From positions 1 to 64,000 of the forward strand of contig JANOAR010000135.1 in assembly GCA_031411235.1 (NCBI GenBank): a stretch of DNA of 64,000 nt, given 5' to 3'. The DNA is from JANOAR01 sp031411235. Lineage in GTDB: Bacteria > Verrucomicrobiota > Verrucomicrobiia > Verrucomicrobiales > Verrucomicrobiaceae. The notes under the pieces were generated by a model, which made no database searches, was not told where the DNA came from, and worked only from the letters and a program-made list of their open reading frames with translations. Both the position numbers and the translations under genes were made by a program. The stretch's first letter is position 1; every line of letters starts with the position of its first letter. Positions 44,040 through 53,273 of this stretch are shown in pieces.

Positions 44040-44186
44040 GGGATAAGGAATAAGGAATAAGGAATAAGGAATAAGGGACAAGGGACAAGGGACAAGAAAG
44101 CAGCCCCAACAAATACCTCCTCCGCCACAGCGCTCTTCCCGGCTCCGATTCCCCACCCTTATTCCATATTCCTTATCCCTTGTCCC
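44040..44186. repeat. Heptamer hairpin element (GGAATAA type) upstream of pilC
   Basis: The left arm at 44040-44095 has eight units in perfect register: GGGATAA, GGAATAA four times and GGGACAA three times. The right arm at 44159-44186 has TTATTCC, ATATTCC, TTATCCC and TTGTCCC. The order GGAATAA then GGGACAA is roughly mirrored in the right arm. The loop is 63 bp. It starts 2 bp after the prepilin stop codon and ends 37 bp before the pilC ATG. Confidence 0.9.
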
Positions 44187-44223
44187 TCCCTCCCCGTCTT
44201 CTTTTCCCCCACGCTCCCTCATT

Positions 44224-45450
44224 ATGAAAAAAGTCATCGTCACCAACATCAACACGGGCAAAGCCATCCACAGCGTCATTGACACCGACACCGATGAAAA
44301 AGCCCTCATTGGCTGTGGGCTGGCCGCCAATGAGACCGCCAGCATCGAAGCCATCGAAGGCATCGACGCCACCATCCATCGGCTCAGCGGCAAACAGCCC
44401 AGCATTGAGGACTGCGCCAATTTCTTCGGCGGACTCGCCCGCTGTTTGGATCGAAACATCGGCCTCGTCAAAGGCCTCCAGCTTCAGACCAACCGCGTCG
44501 TCTCGCCCAAATATAAAGGCGTCATTGGCGACCTCGTCGTCTCCATCTCCACCGGGGAAAAGCTCAGCGAGGCCATGGCTAAGCACCCCGACCTTTTCCC
44601 TGACCAAATCCTCTCCCTCATCATAGCGGGCGAGGAGGCCGGCCAGCTCTCCCGCGTCTGCCGCCGCATCGGCATCGCCCAGCGCAAGTCCAACAAGATC
44701 CTCAAAAAACTCAAAGGTGGCCTCGTCTATCCCGCCATCGTCCTCATCCTCGCCGTCCTCGTCGTCATCGTCATGAGCTTCACCCTCGTGCCCGCCATGG
44801 CCAAGCTCTTCATCTCCTTCAAGGCTCCGCTGCCCATGGGCACCAAAGCCCTCATCTTCCTTTCCGACATCCTGCTCAAGCAGCCCTACCTCGCCATCCT
44901 CCCCTTCATTGGCCTTTACATTCTCTTCTCCAACTTCGGCAAAATTATCGCCGTCCCCTGGATTCAAGACCTAGCCCTCAAGCTCCCCGTCATCGGCAAC
45001 ATCGTGCGCAAGTCCTGTTCCGCCGTCTCCTTCCGCACCCTCGCCATGCTCGTCGATGCCAACGTCCGCCTTAGCAGTGCCCTCGAAATCACCGCCAAAG
45101 CCTCCTGGCACTACCATTACAAGAACCTATTCAACAACCTCCGCGAGCACATCGGCATGGGCCGCAACATGCACGAAGGTTTCCTCCTCGAATCTCACTG
45201 GCTCGGCCCTGACTCCCGCATGATCTGCGGCCTCATCGAACTCGCCGCCGAGACGGGCTCCGGCACCGAAATGCTCAACGAAATCGCCGACGACTACGAA
45301 GAGGAACTCGACGGCATGGCCGCCCAGATCGACAAAATCATGGAGCCTATCACCATCATCTTCCTTGGCAGCATCGTCGGCTTCCTCATCTACGCCATTT
45401 ACGGCCCCATCTTTAGCCTCGGCGACACCATCCTGCCCAAGCGGAAGTAG
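44224..45450 (+). CDS. pilC: PilC/GspF-type inner-membrane platform protein
   Basis: This 408-residue protein has the two repeated T2SF domains of PilC/GspF. The first (about 60-180: FFGGLARCLDRNIGLVKGL and IIAGEEAGQLSRVCRRI) is followed by a long hydrophobic segment near 165-190, another near 220-240, the second domain (about 260-380: FRTLAMLVDANVRLSSALEI and GLIELAAETGSGTEML) and a last hydrophobic segment at about 380-400. It anchors the pilus motor in the inner membrane and would be the partner of PilT. It is the last pilus gene of the cluster; heptamer elements lie directly before and after it. Confidence 0.92.
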   Translation: MKKVIVTNINTGKAIHSVIDTDTDEKALIGCGLAANETASIEAIEGIDATIHRLSGKQPSIEDCANFFGGLARCLDRNIGLVKGLQLQTNRVVSPKYKGVIGDLVVSISTGEKLSEAMAKHPDLFPDQILSLIIAGEEAGQLSRVCRRIGIAQRKSNKILKKLKGGLVYPAIVLILAVLVVIVMSFTLVPAMAKLFISFKAPLPMGTKALIFLSDILLKQPYLAILPFIGLYILFSNFGKIIAVPWIQDLALKLPVIGNIVRKSCSAVSFRTLAMLVDANVRLSSALEITAKASWHYHYKNLFNNLREHIGMGRNMHEGFLLESHWLGPDSRMICGLIELAAETGSGTEMLNEIADDYEEELDGMAAQIDKIMEPITIIFLGSIVGFLIYAIYGPIFSLGDTILPKRK

Positions 45451-45460
45451 GAGCGCGGAA

Positions 45461-45563
45461 GAAACATCGAAGTCGGAAGATGTTGAATGTTCGCCGTCGG
45501 GCGTTCGCCATTCGACTTCCCCACTTCGATGTTCGATGTTCGACGTTCGATGTTCGATGTTCC
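45461..45563. repeat. Heptamer element (TTCGATG type) overlapping the SDR start
   Basis: The right part at 45525-45559 has five units in register: TTCGATG, TTCGATG, TTCGACG, TTCGATG, TTCGATG, followed by TTCC. The left part near 45461-45480 contains ACATCGAAGTCGG, complementary to it. The 7-bp register can also be followed loosely through the middle. It starts about 10 bp after the pilC stop codon and supplies the possible start codons of the SDR gene at 45529 and 45550. Confidence 0.85.
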
Positions 45564-46221
45564 CCCCGTCCCCCACGCCCTAATTACTGGCGGCCACGGC
45601 ACCCTCGCCACCGCCATCCGCGCCCAGCTAGAGCAGCGCGGTTGGCACGTCCACGCCCCCAGCCACGAAGAGCTAGACGTCACCTCAACCCCCAGCGTGG
45701 ACGCCTACATTCACGCCCTCTCACCGCTCGCCCTTCTCATCAACAACGCTGCCATCCTCGCCGATGGCCCCATCGCCAGCATGACCGAGCACGACTTCGC
45801 CAGCGTCCTCGACACCACCTTGACCGGAGCCTTCCGCGCCGCCCGCGCCGTCCTCCCCGGCATGATCGCCCAGCGCCAAGGCCACATCATCAACATCGGC
45901 TCCCACAGCGCCCTCACCGGCCCACGCGGCCAGGCCAACTACGCCGCTGCCAAAGCCGGACTCATCGCCCTCACCCACACCCTCGCCATTGAGGGCGGCC
46001 CCCACAACATTCGCGCCAACACCGTCCTCCCCGGCTACCTCGACACTAAATTCAGCGCCACCGCTTTGGCGAAACACCGCCCCGCCATCCTCGCCCAGCA
46101 CACCCTCGGCAGGCTCAATAGTATCGAAGACGCCGCCCGCTTCATTGCCGACCTGCACAGTTTCCCCCATATCTCCGGCCAGCTCTTCCAGCTCGACAGC
46201 CGCCTTTCGCCCTGGGGCTAA
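45550..46221 (+). CDS. Short-chain dehydrogenase/reductase
   Basis: This 223-residue protein is a classical SDR similar to FabG-type reductases. It shows the cofactor loop ALITGGHGTLA near residue 12, NNAA near 68, the catalytic Ser in INIGSHSALTGP near 120 and YAAAK near 135. The first Gly-rich motif is shorter than the typical TGxxxGxG. The substrate is unknown, and there is no fatty-acid gene nearby. In-frame ATGs lie at 45487, 45529 and 45550. The last gives the normal SDR N-terminus, and all three are in the heptamer element. The gene follows pilC by 99 bp. Confidence 0.85.
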   Translation: MFDVPPVPHALITGGHGTLATAIRAQLEQRGWHVHAPSHEELDVTSTPSVDAYIHALSPLALLINNAAILADGPIASMTEHDFASVLDTTLTGAFRAARAVLPGMIAQRQGHIINIGSHSALTGPRGQANYAAAKAGLIALTHTLAIEGGPHNIRANTVLPGYLDTKFSATALAKHRPAILAQHTLGRLNSIEDAARFIADLHSFPHISGQLFQLDSRLSPWG

Positions 46222-46402
46222 AGATTTCCCATCCACGCTCTTCACTCCCTTTCCCCCAAAATTGGGACACCACCCGGCGTTGCCGATATTGAACCAAACG
46301 CCATCTTTCAGAGTCTCTGGAGCCTCAGCCTTATTGACACCCAGCCCGAAACCCGGCTAGTCTCTCGCCCCCATTTTCCATTTCAATAGCACACGACACC
46401 AC

Positions 46403-49400
46403 ATGAGCCTCAACCACGCCTGCTCCAACTCCATATCTGCCACTTTTGGGGCTTTCCTCAGCCTCTTTTTCCTGGCCCTCACAGGAGTCGCTGCCCATGC
46501 CACAGCCCCCGTCGCCCCATCGAACCTTGAGGTGTATCTCTCTCTGGTCACCGTGCCGCCCGTGGCACCCAGCACTACCCCCACTTACCGGCATGAATAT
46601 GTGTGGAAATGGGCCGACAACGCCACCGATGAGGACGGCTTCGTCATCGACATTCATATTGGCAGCGGCACCTCCTTCAGCAGCCTCTATACCATTTCCA
46701 GCGGTATCACCAGCGAGACGATCCCTTTCGCCAGCAGCCTCACCACGGATTCCCTCGCTGTGGGATCCAAGGTCTATTTCCAAGTTCGTGCGTTCAAGGG
46801 CTTCACTGGAACCCAGTACTCCAGTCCCTCCAACGCGGTATTTGTAACCATCCCCGCCACCACCGCTCTCGCCTTTGCCGCGCCCACGGGCTTGGCCACC
46901 ACGGCTGTCGGTGAAAATGGCAGACTTACATGGACGGACACCTGCGATTCCGAAGCCGTCTGGCAGATTGAGTATCGCGATCCGCCCTCCACGACCTGGA
47001 TTGGCTACCGCATGCAGTATCAGGGTCTTACTTCCCTCGACATCACACCCCTGAGCAACTTCACCAACGCATACGCTAACTTCATCTATGGCCAACTGGG
47101 CGGTAACATCACCCTCTACAATGGCTACCGCGACGCGCGCCTTGTGCCAGGGCACACCTATGAATTCAGAGTGCGAGCAAGAAAGACCTCCGCTCCAAGC
47201 ACCGACCTCGCCAACTACGCCGACTCCAATCCTGTCTCCTTCACCATGCCCAGCATGGTGGCCCCCACGAATCTCGTCGCCACCGCCCCTACCGAGACCA
47301 GCATGTTGCTCACCTGGGTGGACAACTCCAGCATCGAGATGGGCTACGCCTATGAGTACCACAGCCCAGGCGACGTCACCAATACCTGGACGCTCTTCAA
47401 CTTCGCCAATCCCAATACCACTAGCGCCACCGTCTCTGTGGGGGTGAATGTCGCTCTCGACTGGCGTGTTCGAGCCGTCTTTCAGGATTCGGCGGGCAAC
47501 AACACCTTCTCCTTTCAGACCAACGAGGCTAACATAGCCACGGCCTTAGCCGTCCCCACCGGAGTCGGCATCACCAATCCCAGCGCCACGAGTGTCAACG
47601 TGACTTGGACGGATAACTCCTCGGTTGAGACGAGTTACGAGTTGCTCGGCAAGCACTCCGGCGAGGCTCTGTACACCATACTCGCCAGCGTTCCGGCCAA
47701 TACGACCACCGCCACCTACAATAACCTTGTCACCACGGTGGCCATGGAGTTCGCCGTTCGTGCCGTGAAATTCACCGCAGCCTCGGGCAATGTCGCCGCC
47801 TTCACCGAGTACTCCGCCATTTCCGCCATCGTCACGCGTGCAGGCACCACAGGTGTGGCCTTCAATCCCCCGACGAACCTTGCTTTTACCAATATCACGG
47901 CCAATAGCGTGAGCTTTTCCTGGACGGACAACTCCTTCATCGAGACGGGCTATGAGCTGCTCGGCAAGCTCTCCGGCGATGCCTCCTACTCCCTGCTCGC
48001 CACCACCGCCGTCAATGCCACCACTGCCACCTACAACAACCTCATCGCCAATGTGGGTGTGGAGTTTGCTCTACGCGCTGTCCAGCTAACCCCAGCCTCA
48101 GGTAGTGTCGCCGCTTCCAGCATTTACTCAGCTACTACGGCACCCATCACTCGCGAAGGCTTCATCGGCACCATCCGAGGCTATGAACCCATCACCAAAG
48201 GCGTCGCCTTCAGTTATCAGTTCAACACCTCCAACACCTCCAATCGAACCGCCTTCACCGCACCCAACCTCCCCGCTGGCGTCACCTTCAATACAGCCAC
48301 GGGCCTCATCAGCGGCACGCCTACCGTCACTGGCGTCTTCGTTTGTCCCATCACCGCCACATGGGCCAATGGCCAAACCGCCAGCTCGTCCATCACCCTT
48401 CGCGTCATCCCCCCCTCGGGCAGTGCTCCGGTTGTCGCCGCTACCCTCCCCGCCCGTGCGCTCGCCCTCACCACCGTCCCCATTGCTATTTCGGGGAAAT
48501 TTACCGACCCCGACACCGAGCAGGCCGTGCGCATCGCCACCACTCTGGGAAATATTGACGTCGCCCTCTACCCCAGCCTCACCCCGCTCACTGTTGCCAA
48601 CTTCCTCGCCTACGCCAATGCGGGCGACTATAACGCCGTGGCCTTTCACCGCGCCCTTGCAGGCTTCGTCCTCCAAGGTGGCGGCTTCAAGCCCACCACC
48701 GCCCCCAACAACTACGTCGAAGTCACCAAGCGCACCCCACAACCTCTCAATGAGCCGGGCATCTCCAACGTCACAGGCACCATCGCTATGGCCAAGCAAG
48801 GCGGGGATCCCAACAGCGCCTCTCACGATTTCTTCTTCAGCCTCGCCAACAACAACTCCAGCGACGCCAACAGCCTCGACAATCAAAACGGCGGCTTCAC
48901 CGTCTTCGGCCACGTCGTCGGCAGCGGCATGAGCACCGTCAATGCCATCGTCGCCAAGCCCCAGCTCGCCAGTAACGGCACGTATGCCATCAACGCAGGC
49001 ACGGCCTCGGGGCCTTATGCCAACTGGCCCATGAATGTGACCGATGTGGGGAGCCTGCCCACCACCATGGACAATACGCTAAACCTCCTCATCAACACCA
49101 TCACCGCCCTCCCCACCCTCAGCTACACCGCCACATCGTCGAATGAAGCCGTAGCAACTGTCGCCATCGATGGCAACGGAGTTCCCCAACTCACGGGCTT
49201 ATCCGACGGCACCAGCACCATCACCATCACTGCCACAGACCTCGATGGCCAGACCGTCAGCCAGAACTTCCTCGCCACCGTGGACGCCGCCTACATCGCC
49301 CCTTCCATCACGACTCATCCGACCAACGTTAACGTCGCCTACCTCGCCGAAGCCAGCTTCAGCGTCGTCGCCGCAGGCTCCAACGTTACCTACCAGTGGC

Positions 49401-52400
49401 GCAAAGGCAGCACCAACATCCCCAACGCCACCTCTGCCACCTACACCATCGCCAACGTCGTCCCAGCCGATGCAGGAAGTTACACAGTGGTCGTCAGCGA
49501 TGCTGTCGAAAGCATTACCAGCAATCCAGCCACACTCACCGTTCAATACGTCACCGCCTCGATCACCACCCCGCCCAGCAACACGACCGTGACAGTAGGC
49601 GCGCCTGCCTCCTTCACCGTCGTCGCAGCAGGCGATGCTCCTCTGACTTACCAGTGGAAAAAGGGCACCACGGTCATTCCAACAGCTACTGCAGCGACTT
49701 ATACCATCGACCCCACCATCGCGACCGACGCTGGCAGCTACACGGTCACTGTGACCAACCTCACGGGAAACGTCACGAGCGCTCCCGTCACCCTCGCGCT
49801 TCATTTCCCGCCTTCAGTTACCACTCATCCCGCTAGCATCACGCGCGGGGTTAATGCCTCCGCCGCCTTCACCGTCCTTGCGGCTGGTGATGCCACGCTC
49901 ACCTACCAGTGGAAAAAAGGCACCACCGAGATCCCCTTGGCCACCGCTGCTACCTACACCATCCCCAGCGTCAGCCCTGGCGATGCGGGCGATTACAGCG
50001 TCGTCGTCACCAACGCCTATGGCATGGACACCAGCAACCCGGCCACCCTCACCGTCACCACCGGCCCCCCTTCGATCACCACCCATCCCGCCAGTATCAC
50101 GCGCGGGGTCAATGCCGAAGCCTCTTTCACGGTCTTTGCCACGGGTGATGCCACACTCACCTACCAGTGGAAAAAAGGCACCACCGAGATCCCCTTGGCC
50201 ACCGCCGCCACCTACACCATCCCCATCACCAGCACCACCGACGCAGGCCAGTACAGCGTCGTCGTCACCAATGCTTCTGGCGTGGCCCCCAGCAACCCTG
50301 CCACACTCACTGTCACCCCCCTCGCTCCTCTCAGCCTCACTGCACTTGAGGTGAAACGCATCCCCGCTGGCACCTTCACCAGCAAGGCAATCATTGGGCC
50401 ACCCGTCACCCTCCCAGCCTACTGGCTGGGCACCAAAGAACTGACCAATGCCCAATTCGCCGCCGTCCTCCAGCACGCCTTCACCACCCTCGGGCTCATC
50501 ACCGTCGAGCCCGCCACAGGCGGACGCCGTCAGGTCATGTATGCCACCCATCCCGTCTGCCTTCTCGCCACCCATGTAGCCAGCGAACCAGGCGGGCTTG
50601 TCGAAAACGAAGTGGACTTCGAGACCAGCACCCAGACCTTCTTCGTCCCCGCAAGTGTCGCCCACTACCCCGTGCGCAATGTCACTTGGTATGGCGCTTA
50701 CCTCGCCAGCGTCGTGTACAACAGCGTCATCGGCTACCCCGGCAAAAACATCCCCGCAAGCTTCGGCTACGTCGCTGATGCCAACGGCTACTCCATCCCC
50801 ACCGATTCCCAGTGGGAATGGGCTGCACGTGGCGGCAGCGCAGCCTTGGCTTTCCCCGTCGGAGCCACGGTAAAACCCACCCTCGCCAACTATGTGGCCA
50901 GCCTCATCGGCACCACCAAGCCCGTCGGCAGCTATGCCCCCAGCAAGCTCGGCCTCTATGACCTCGCGGGCAATGTCGCCGAGTGGGTCATCCCCGCTAG
51001 CAGCAGTTATATCCGTGGTGGTAGCTGGGCGTCGGATTCTACCGAACTACTCAATAACAAATTCGTCCTGGTCGCTAAGGACAGCCTCATCGAGAAAACC
51101 GGGATTCGCCTCGCTCTAAGAGATGACCGCATACCTGCCATCGCTGATGTCGATAAACCTCAGCCCCAACTCGTCACCGCAGGCACAGGCGCAGGCCACA
51201 CGATCACCTTCAGCGTCACCGCTACCGGGGCACCACCGCTCACTTACCAGTGGTTGAAAAAAGGTGTCGCCATCGCTGGCAAGACCACCACCACTTTATC
51301 CATCCCCAATGCTCAGCTAACTGATGGCGCTGAATACAGCGTCAAAGTCTCCAACGCGCTTAAAACCATCACCAGCCCCACCACCAGCGCCACCGTTGTG
51401 GATACGACCTCTGCCACTGTTTATGTACCACTGAGCACCAGCACCAGGACAAAGCTCAAAACCCTTGTGGGAGGCCCCACCACCGACCTCCAATACAACT
51501 GGAAGGTCGGTGCCAACACGCCGATGACCTTTTTCAGCATTGGCGACACCTTTGTCGCAAACGGTGCCACGACCCCGACCTTCAGCATCTTCAATGTCCA
51601 ATGTTACTTGGACGTGACTTCCACTGGCCTTGTCACGCTCAACTACCCTGGTTCTAGCTACTTCCAGGACTTCCAGTGTGCCATCTCCAAGACGGGCGTC
51701 GCCACCCCAGTGAACAGCGGCATCACCCACTTCCAAGTCGTCATCCAACCCATTATTCCTGCTTTTAGCTTTCCTAGCACAGGGCGCATTGGGACAGCTT
51801 TCGGTGACTTCACTATCCCCCTCCACTCGCTCTATTTTCGTTATCCCCAGTCCTATACCATCACTGGCCTGCCCAAGGGCATGGCCTATGACAAGATCAC
51901 AGGCCGTATTTACGGCACTCCCACCACTGCGGGCTCCTTCCTCATCTCCGTCTTTGGCCATAGCTTGTATGGAGTCAGCGACAAGGTGACCTCCATCCTC
52001 AACATCGGCCCACTTCCCGGCAAATACGTCGCCCCACTCAGCCGTTCCACCGTCCTCAACGACGACTTCGGTGGACTCCTCACTCTCGACACGACCTCCA
52101 CCAATACATACACAGGTAAGGTTGTTCTCGGCACCAAGACCTACCCTATCAAAGGCAACCTCATCGCCCCCACAACGGGCAATCTCTACACGGGCAGAGC
52201 CGTCATTCCCCTCACCGCCCCAAACGCTCTTCAGCTCGATTTCACCATCGACGCCACCGCACCCAATACCGACCTGCTCGCAGGCACCCTCGGCACCGTC
52301 ACCCTGCCAGCCACGACTCCCGGCAACACCATCGCCATCAATGGCTGGCGCAATCGTTTCGCTACCCTCACCCCCAACACTGCTCAGGTCGGCCTGCACA

Positions 52401-53194
52401 ACCTCAGCCTCGATCTCGACACCGCCGACAAACACACCACAGGCATCACCAACCTCGACAAGCCCCAGGGCATGAGCTTTGCCAGCATCACCGTCACCGC
52501 CAACGGCACGACAACATTTGCTGGTCGCCTCGCTGACGACACCGCCTTCACCACCACCAGTGTCCTCGGCCCCACAGGCCAGGTACCCGTCTGGCAGATG
52601 CTCTACGGCAACAAAGGTTCCATCGTCGGCGGTTGTAGCATCACAGCCAATGCCGCCCACACCGTGGGTGCCCTCGCTAGCAGCCCCATCACCTGGCAGA
52701 AAAAAGCCCAGCCCTTGACGGTGAGAACGTATCAGTCCGGTTTTGGCCCGCTCACCCTTACCCCTTCGGGCGGCAAATACATCGTCCCCGCTGCGACCCC
52801 AGCCCCCAGCCATAAGCTTGTCATGGGCTTAGCAGACAGCCCCGTCGTCGCTAACAACGCGAAACTCAGCCTCACCCAGGCCGGCGTCACCACCTCCACC
52901 ACCTGGGCTAGCACCCCTGGCATTGCCGACACCCTCTTTAGCGTCTCCCTCGCCAATCTTGCCACCTTCACGCCTGCCACCAACCCAGGCAAAGCCAGCC
53001 TCAAATTCACTGCTGCCACAGGCGACTTCACGGGCACCTTTACCCTCGCCGAGCCGACCCCTGCAGGCAGCAAGGCCACCTTCAAAGGCAAGATCATCAG
53101 CACCAGCAACCACGGTCACGGCTACTTCATCTTGCCCGCCCTTGCTCCCGCAGCGATCCTCTCAGGCCGCGTCGAACTCATGGCCAATCCGTAA
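46403..53194 (+). CDS. Giant exported FN3/cyclophilin/Ig/FGE-domain mosaic protein
   Basis: This 2,263-residue protein has a signal peptide (about 1-34). In order I see about five FN3-like domains (35-610; repeated TWTDNSSVETSYELLGKHSG), a putative Ig/He_PIG domain (615-695; AGVTFNTATGLISGTPTVTG), a cyclophilin-type PPIase (about 705-880; NFLAYANAGDYNAVAFHRAL), four Ig-like domains (966-1310; TYQWKKGTTEIPLATAATYT), an FGE/SUMF1-like domain (1316-1576; DSQWEWAARGG, YDLAGNVAEWV, YIRGGSWASD), another Ig domain and a beta-rich end (1785-2263). The FGE-like domain may be structural rather than catalytic. It is likely a large surface protein, perhaps an adhesin or matrix component. No cell-wall or PEP-CTERM sorting signal was found at the C-terminus. 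Confidence 0.88.
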   Translation: MSLNHACSNSISATFGAFLSLFFLALTGVAAHATAPVAPSNLEVYLSLVTVPPVAPSTTPTYRHEYVWKWADNATDEDGFVIDIHIGSGTSFSSLYTISSGITSETIPFASSLTTDSLAVGSKVYFQVRAFKGFTGTQYSSPSNAVFVTIPATTALAFAAPTGLATTAVGENGRLTWTDTCDSEAVWQIEYRDPPSTTWIGYRMQYQGLTSLDITPLSNFTNAYANFIYGQLGGNITLYNGYRDARLVPGHTYEFRVRARKTSAPSTDLANYADSNPVSFTMPSMVAPTNLVATAPTETSMLLTWVDNSSIEMGYAYEYHSPGDVTNTWTLFNFANPNTTSATVSVGVNVALDWRVRAVFQDSAGNNTFSFQTNEANIATALAVPTGVGITNPSATSVNVTWTDNSSVETSYELLGKHSGEALYTILASVPANTTTATYNNLVTTVAMEFAVRAVKFTAASGNVAAFTEYSAISAIVTRAGTTGVAFNPPTNLAFTNITANSVSFSWTDNSFIETGYELLGKLSGDASYSLLATTAVNATTATYNNLIANVGVEFALRAVQLTPASGSVAASSIYSATTAPITREGFIGTIRGYEPITKGVAFSYQFNTSNTSNRTAFTAPNLPAGVTFNTATGLISGTPTVTGVFVCPITATWANGQTASSSITLRVIPPSGSAPVVAATLPARALALTTVPIAISGKFTDPDTEQAVRIATTLGNIDVALYPSLTPLTVANFLAYANAGDYNAVAFHRALAGFVLQGGGFKPTTAPNNYVEVTKRTPQPLNEPGISNVTGTIAMAKQGGDPNSASHDFFFSLANNNSSDANSLDNQNGGFTVFGHVVGSGMSTVNAIVAKPQLASNGTYAINAGTASGPYANWPMNVTDVGSLPTTMDNTLNLLINTITALPTLSYTATSSNEAVATVAIDGNGVPQLTGLSDGTSTITITATDLDGQTVSQNFLATVDAAYIAPSITTHPTNVNVAYLAEASFSVVAAGSNVTYQWRKGSTNIPNATSATYTIANVVPADAGSYTVVVSDAVESITSNPATLTVQYVTASITTPPSNTTVTVGAPASFTVVAAGDAPLTYQWKKGTTVIPTATAATYTIDPTIATDAGSYTVTVTNLTGNVTSAPVTLALHFPPSVTTHPASITRGVNASAAFTVLAAGDATLTYQWKKGTTEIPLATAATYTIPSVSPGDAGDYSVVVTNAYGMDTSNPATLTVTTGPPSITTHPASITRGVNAEASFTVFATGDATLTYQWKKGTTEIPLATAATYTIPITSTTDAGQYSVVVTNASGVAPSNPATLTVTPLAPLSLTALEVKRIPAGTFTSKAIIGPPVTLPAYWLGTKELTNAQFAAVLQHAFTTLGLITVEPATGGRRQVMYATHPVCLLATHVASEPGGLVENEVDFETSTQTFFVPASVAHYPVRNVTWYGAYLASVVYNSVIGYPGKNIPASFGYVADANGYSIPTDSQWEWAARGGSAALAFPVGATVKPTLANYVASLIGTTKPVGSYAPSKLGLYDLAGNVAEWVIPASSSYIRGGSWASDSTELLNNKFVLVAKDSLIEKTGIRLALRDDRIPAIADVDKPQPQLVTAGTGAGHTITFSVTATGAPPLTYQWLKKGVAIAGKTTTTLSIPNAQLTDGAEYSVKVSNALKTITSPTTSATVVDTTSATVYVPLSTSTRTKLKTLVGGPTTDLQYNWKVGANTPMTFFSIGDTFVANGATTPTFSIFNVQCYLDVTSTGLVTLNYPGSSYFQDFQCAISKTGVATPVNSGITHFQVVIQPIIPAFSFPSTGRIGTAFGDFTIPLHSLYFRYPQSYTITGLPKGMAYDKITGRIYGTPTTAGSFLISVFGHSLYGVSDKVTSILNIGPLPGKYVAPLSRSTVLNDDFGGLLTLDTTSTNTYTGKVVLGTKTYPIKGNLIAPTTGNLYTGRAVIPLTAPNALQLDFTIDATAPNTDLLAGTLGTVTLPATTPGNTIAINGWRNRFATLTPNTAQVGLHNLSLDLDTADKHTTGITNLDKPQGMSFASITVTANGTTTFAGRLADDTAFTTTSVLGPTGQVPVWQMLYGNKGSIVGGCSITANAAHTVGALASSPITWQKKAQPLTVRTYQSGFGPLTLTPSGGKYIVPAATPAPSHKLVMGLADSPVVANNAKLSLTQAGVTTSTTWASTPGIADTLFSVSLANLATFTPATNPGKASLKFTAATGDFTGTFTLAEPTPAGSKATFKGKIISTSNHGHGYFILPALAPAAILSGRVELMANP
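49821..49970 (+). repeat. Ig-domain coding repeat, copy 1
   Basis: This part of the giant gene is nearly the same at the DNA level as 50080-50225; long stretches, such as the codons for TYQWKKGTTEIPLATAATYT, match base for base apart from a few silent changes. It shows a recent duplication or gene conversion between neighbouring Ig domains. Confidence 0.8.
50080..50225 (+). repeat. Ig-domain coding repeat, copy 2
   Basis: This is the partner of 49821-49970, one Ig domain further on in the same gene. The shared block covers the ITRGVNA and TYQWKKGTTEIPLA parts of the domain. Such identity makes domain number prone to change by recombination. Confidence 0.8.
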
Positions 53195-53273
53195 AGCTTT
53201 TGATCGCAGTTGCGCGTTCGGGCAATCAAACAAACCCTTCGCGCAGCACACCCCCGTAGTGGTAGATTTCACC

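Noticed and set aside
44040..44186. Possible CRISPR array
   Set aside because: The units are only 7 bp, directly adjacent and without spacers, and no cas gene is present; this is a heptamer element.
51317..52813. 498-codon open frame on the minus strand
   Set aside because: It lies opposite the C-terminal part of the giant mosaic gene and shows no domain, signal peptide or normal composition.
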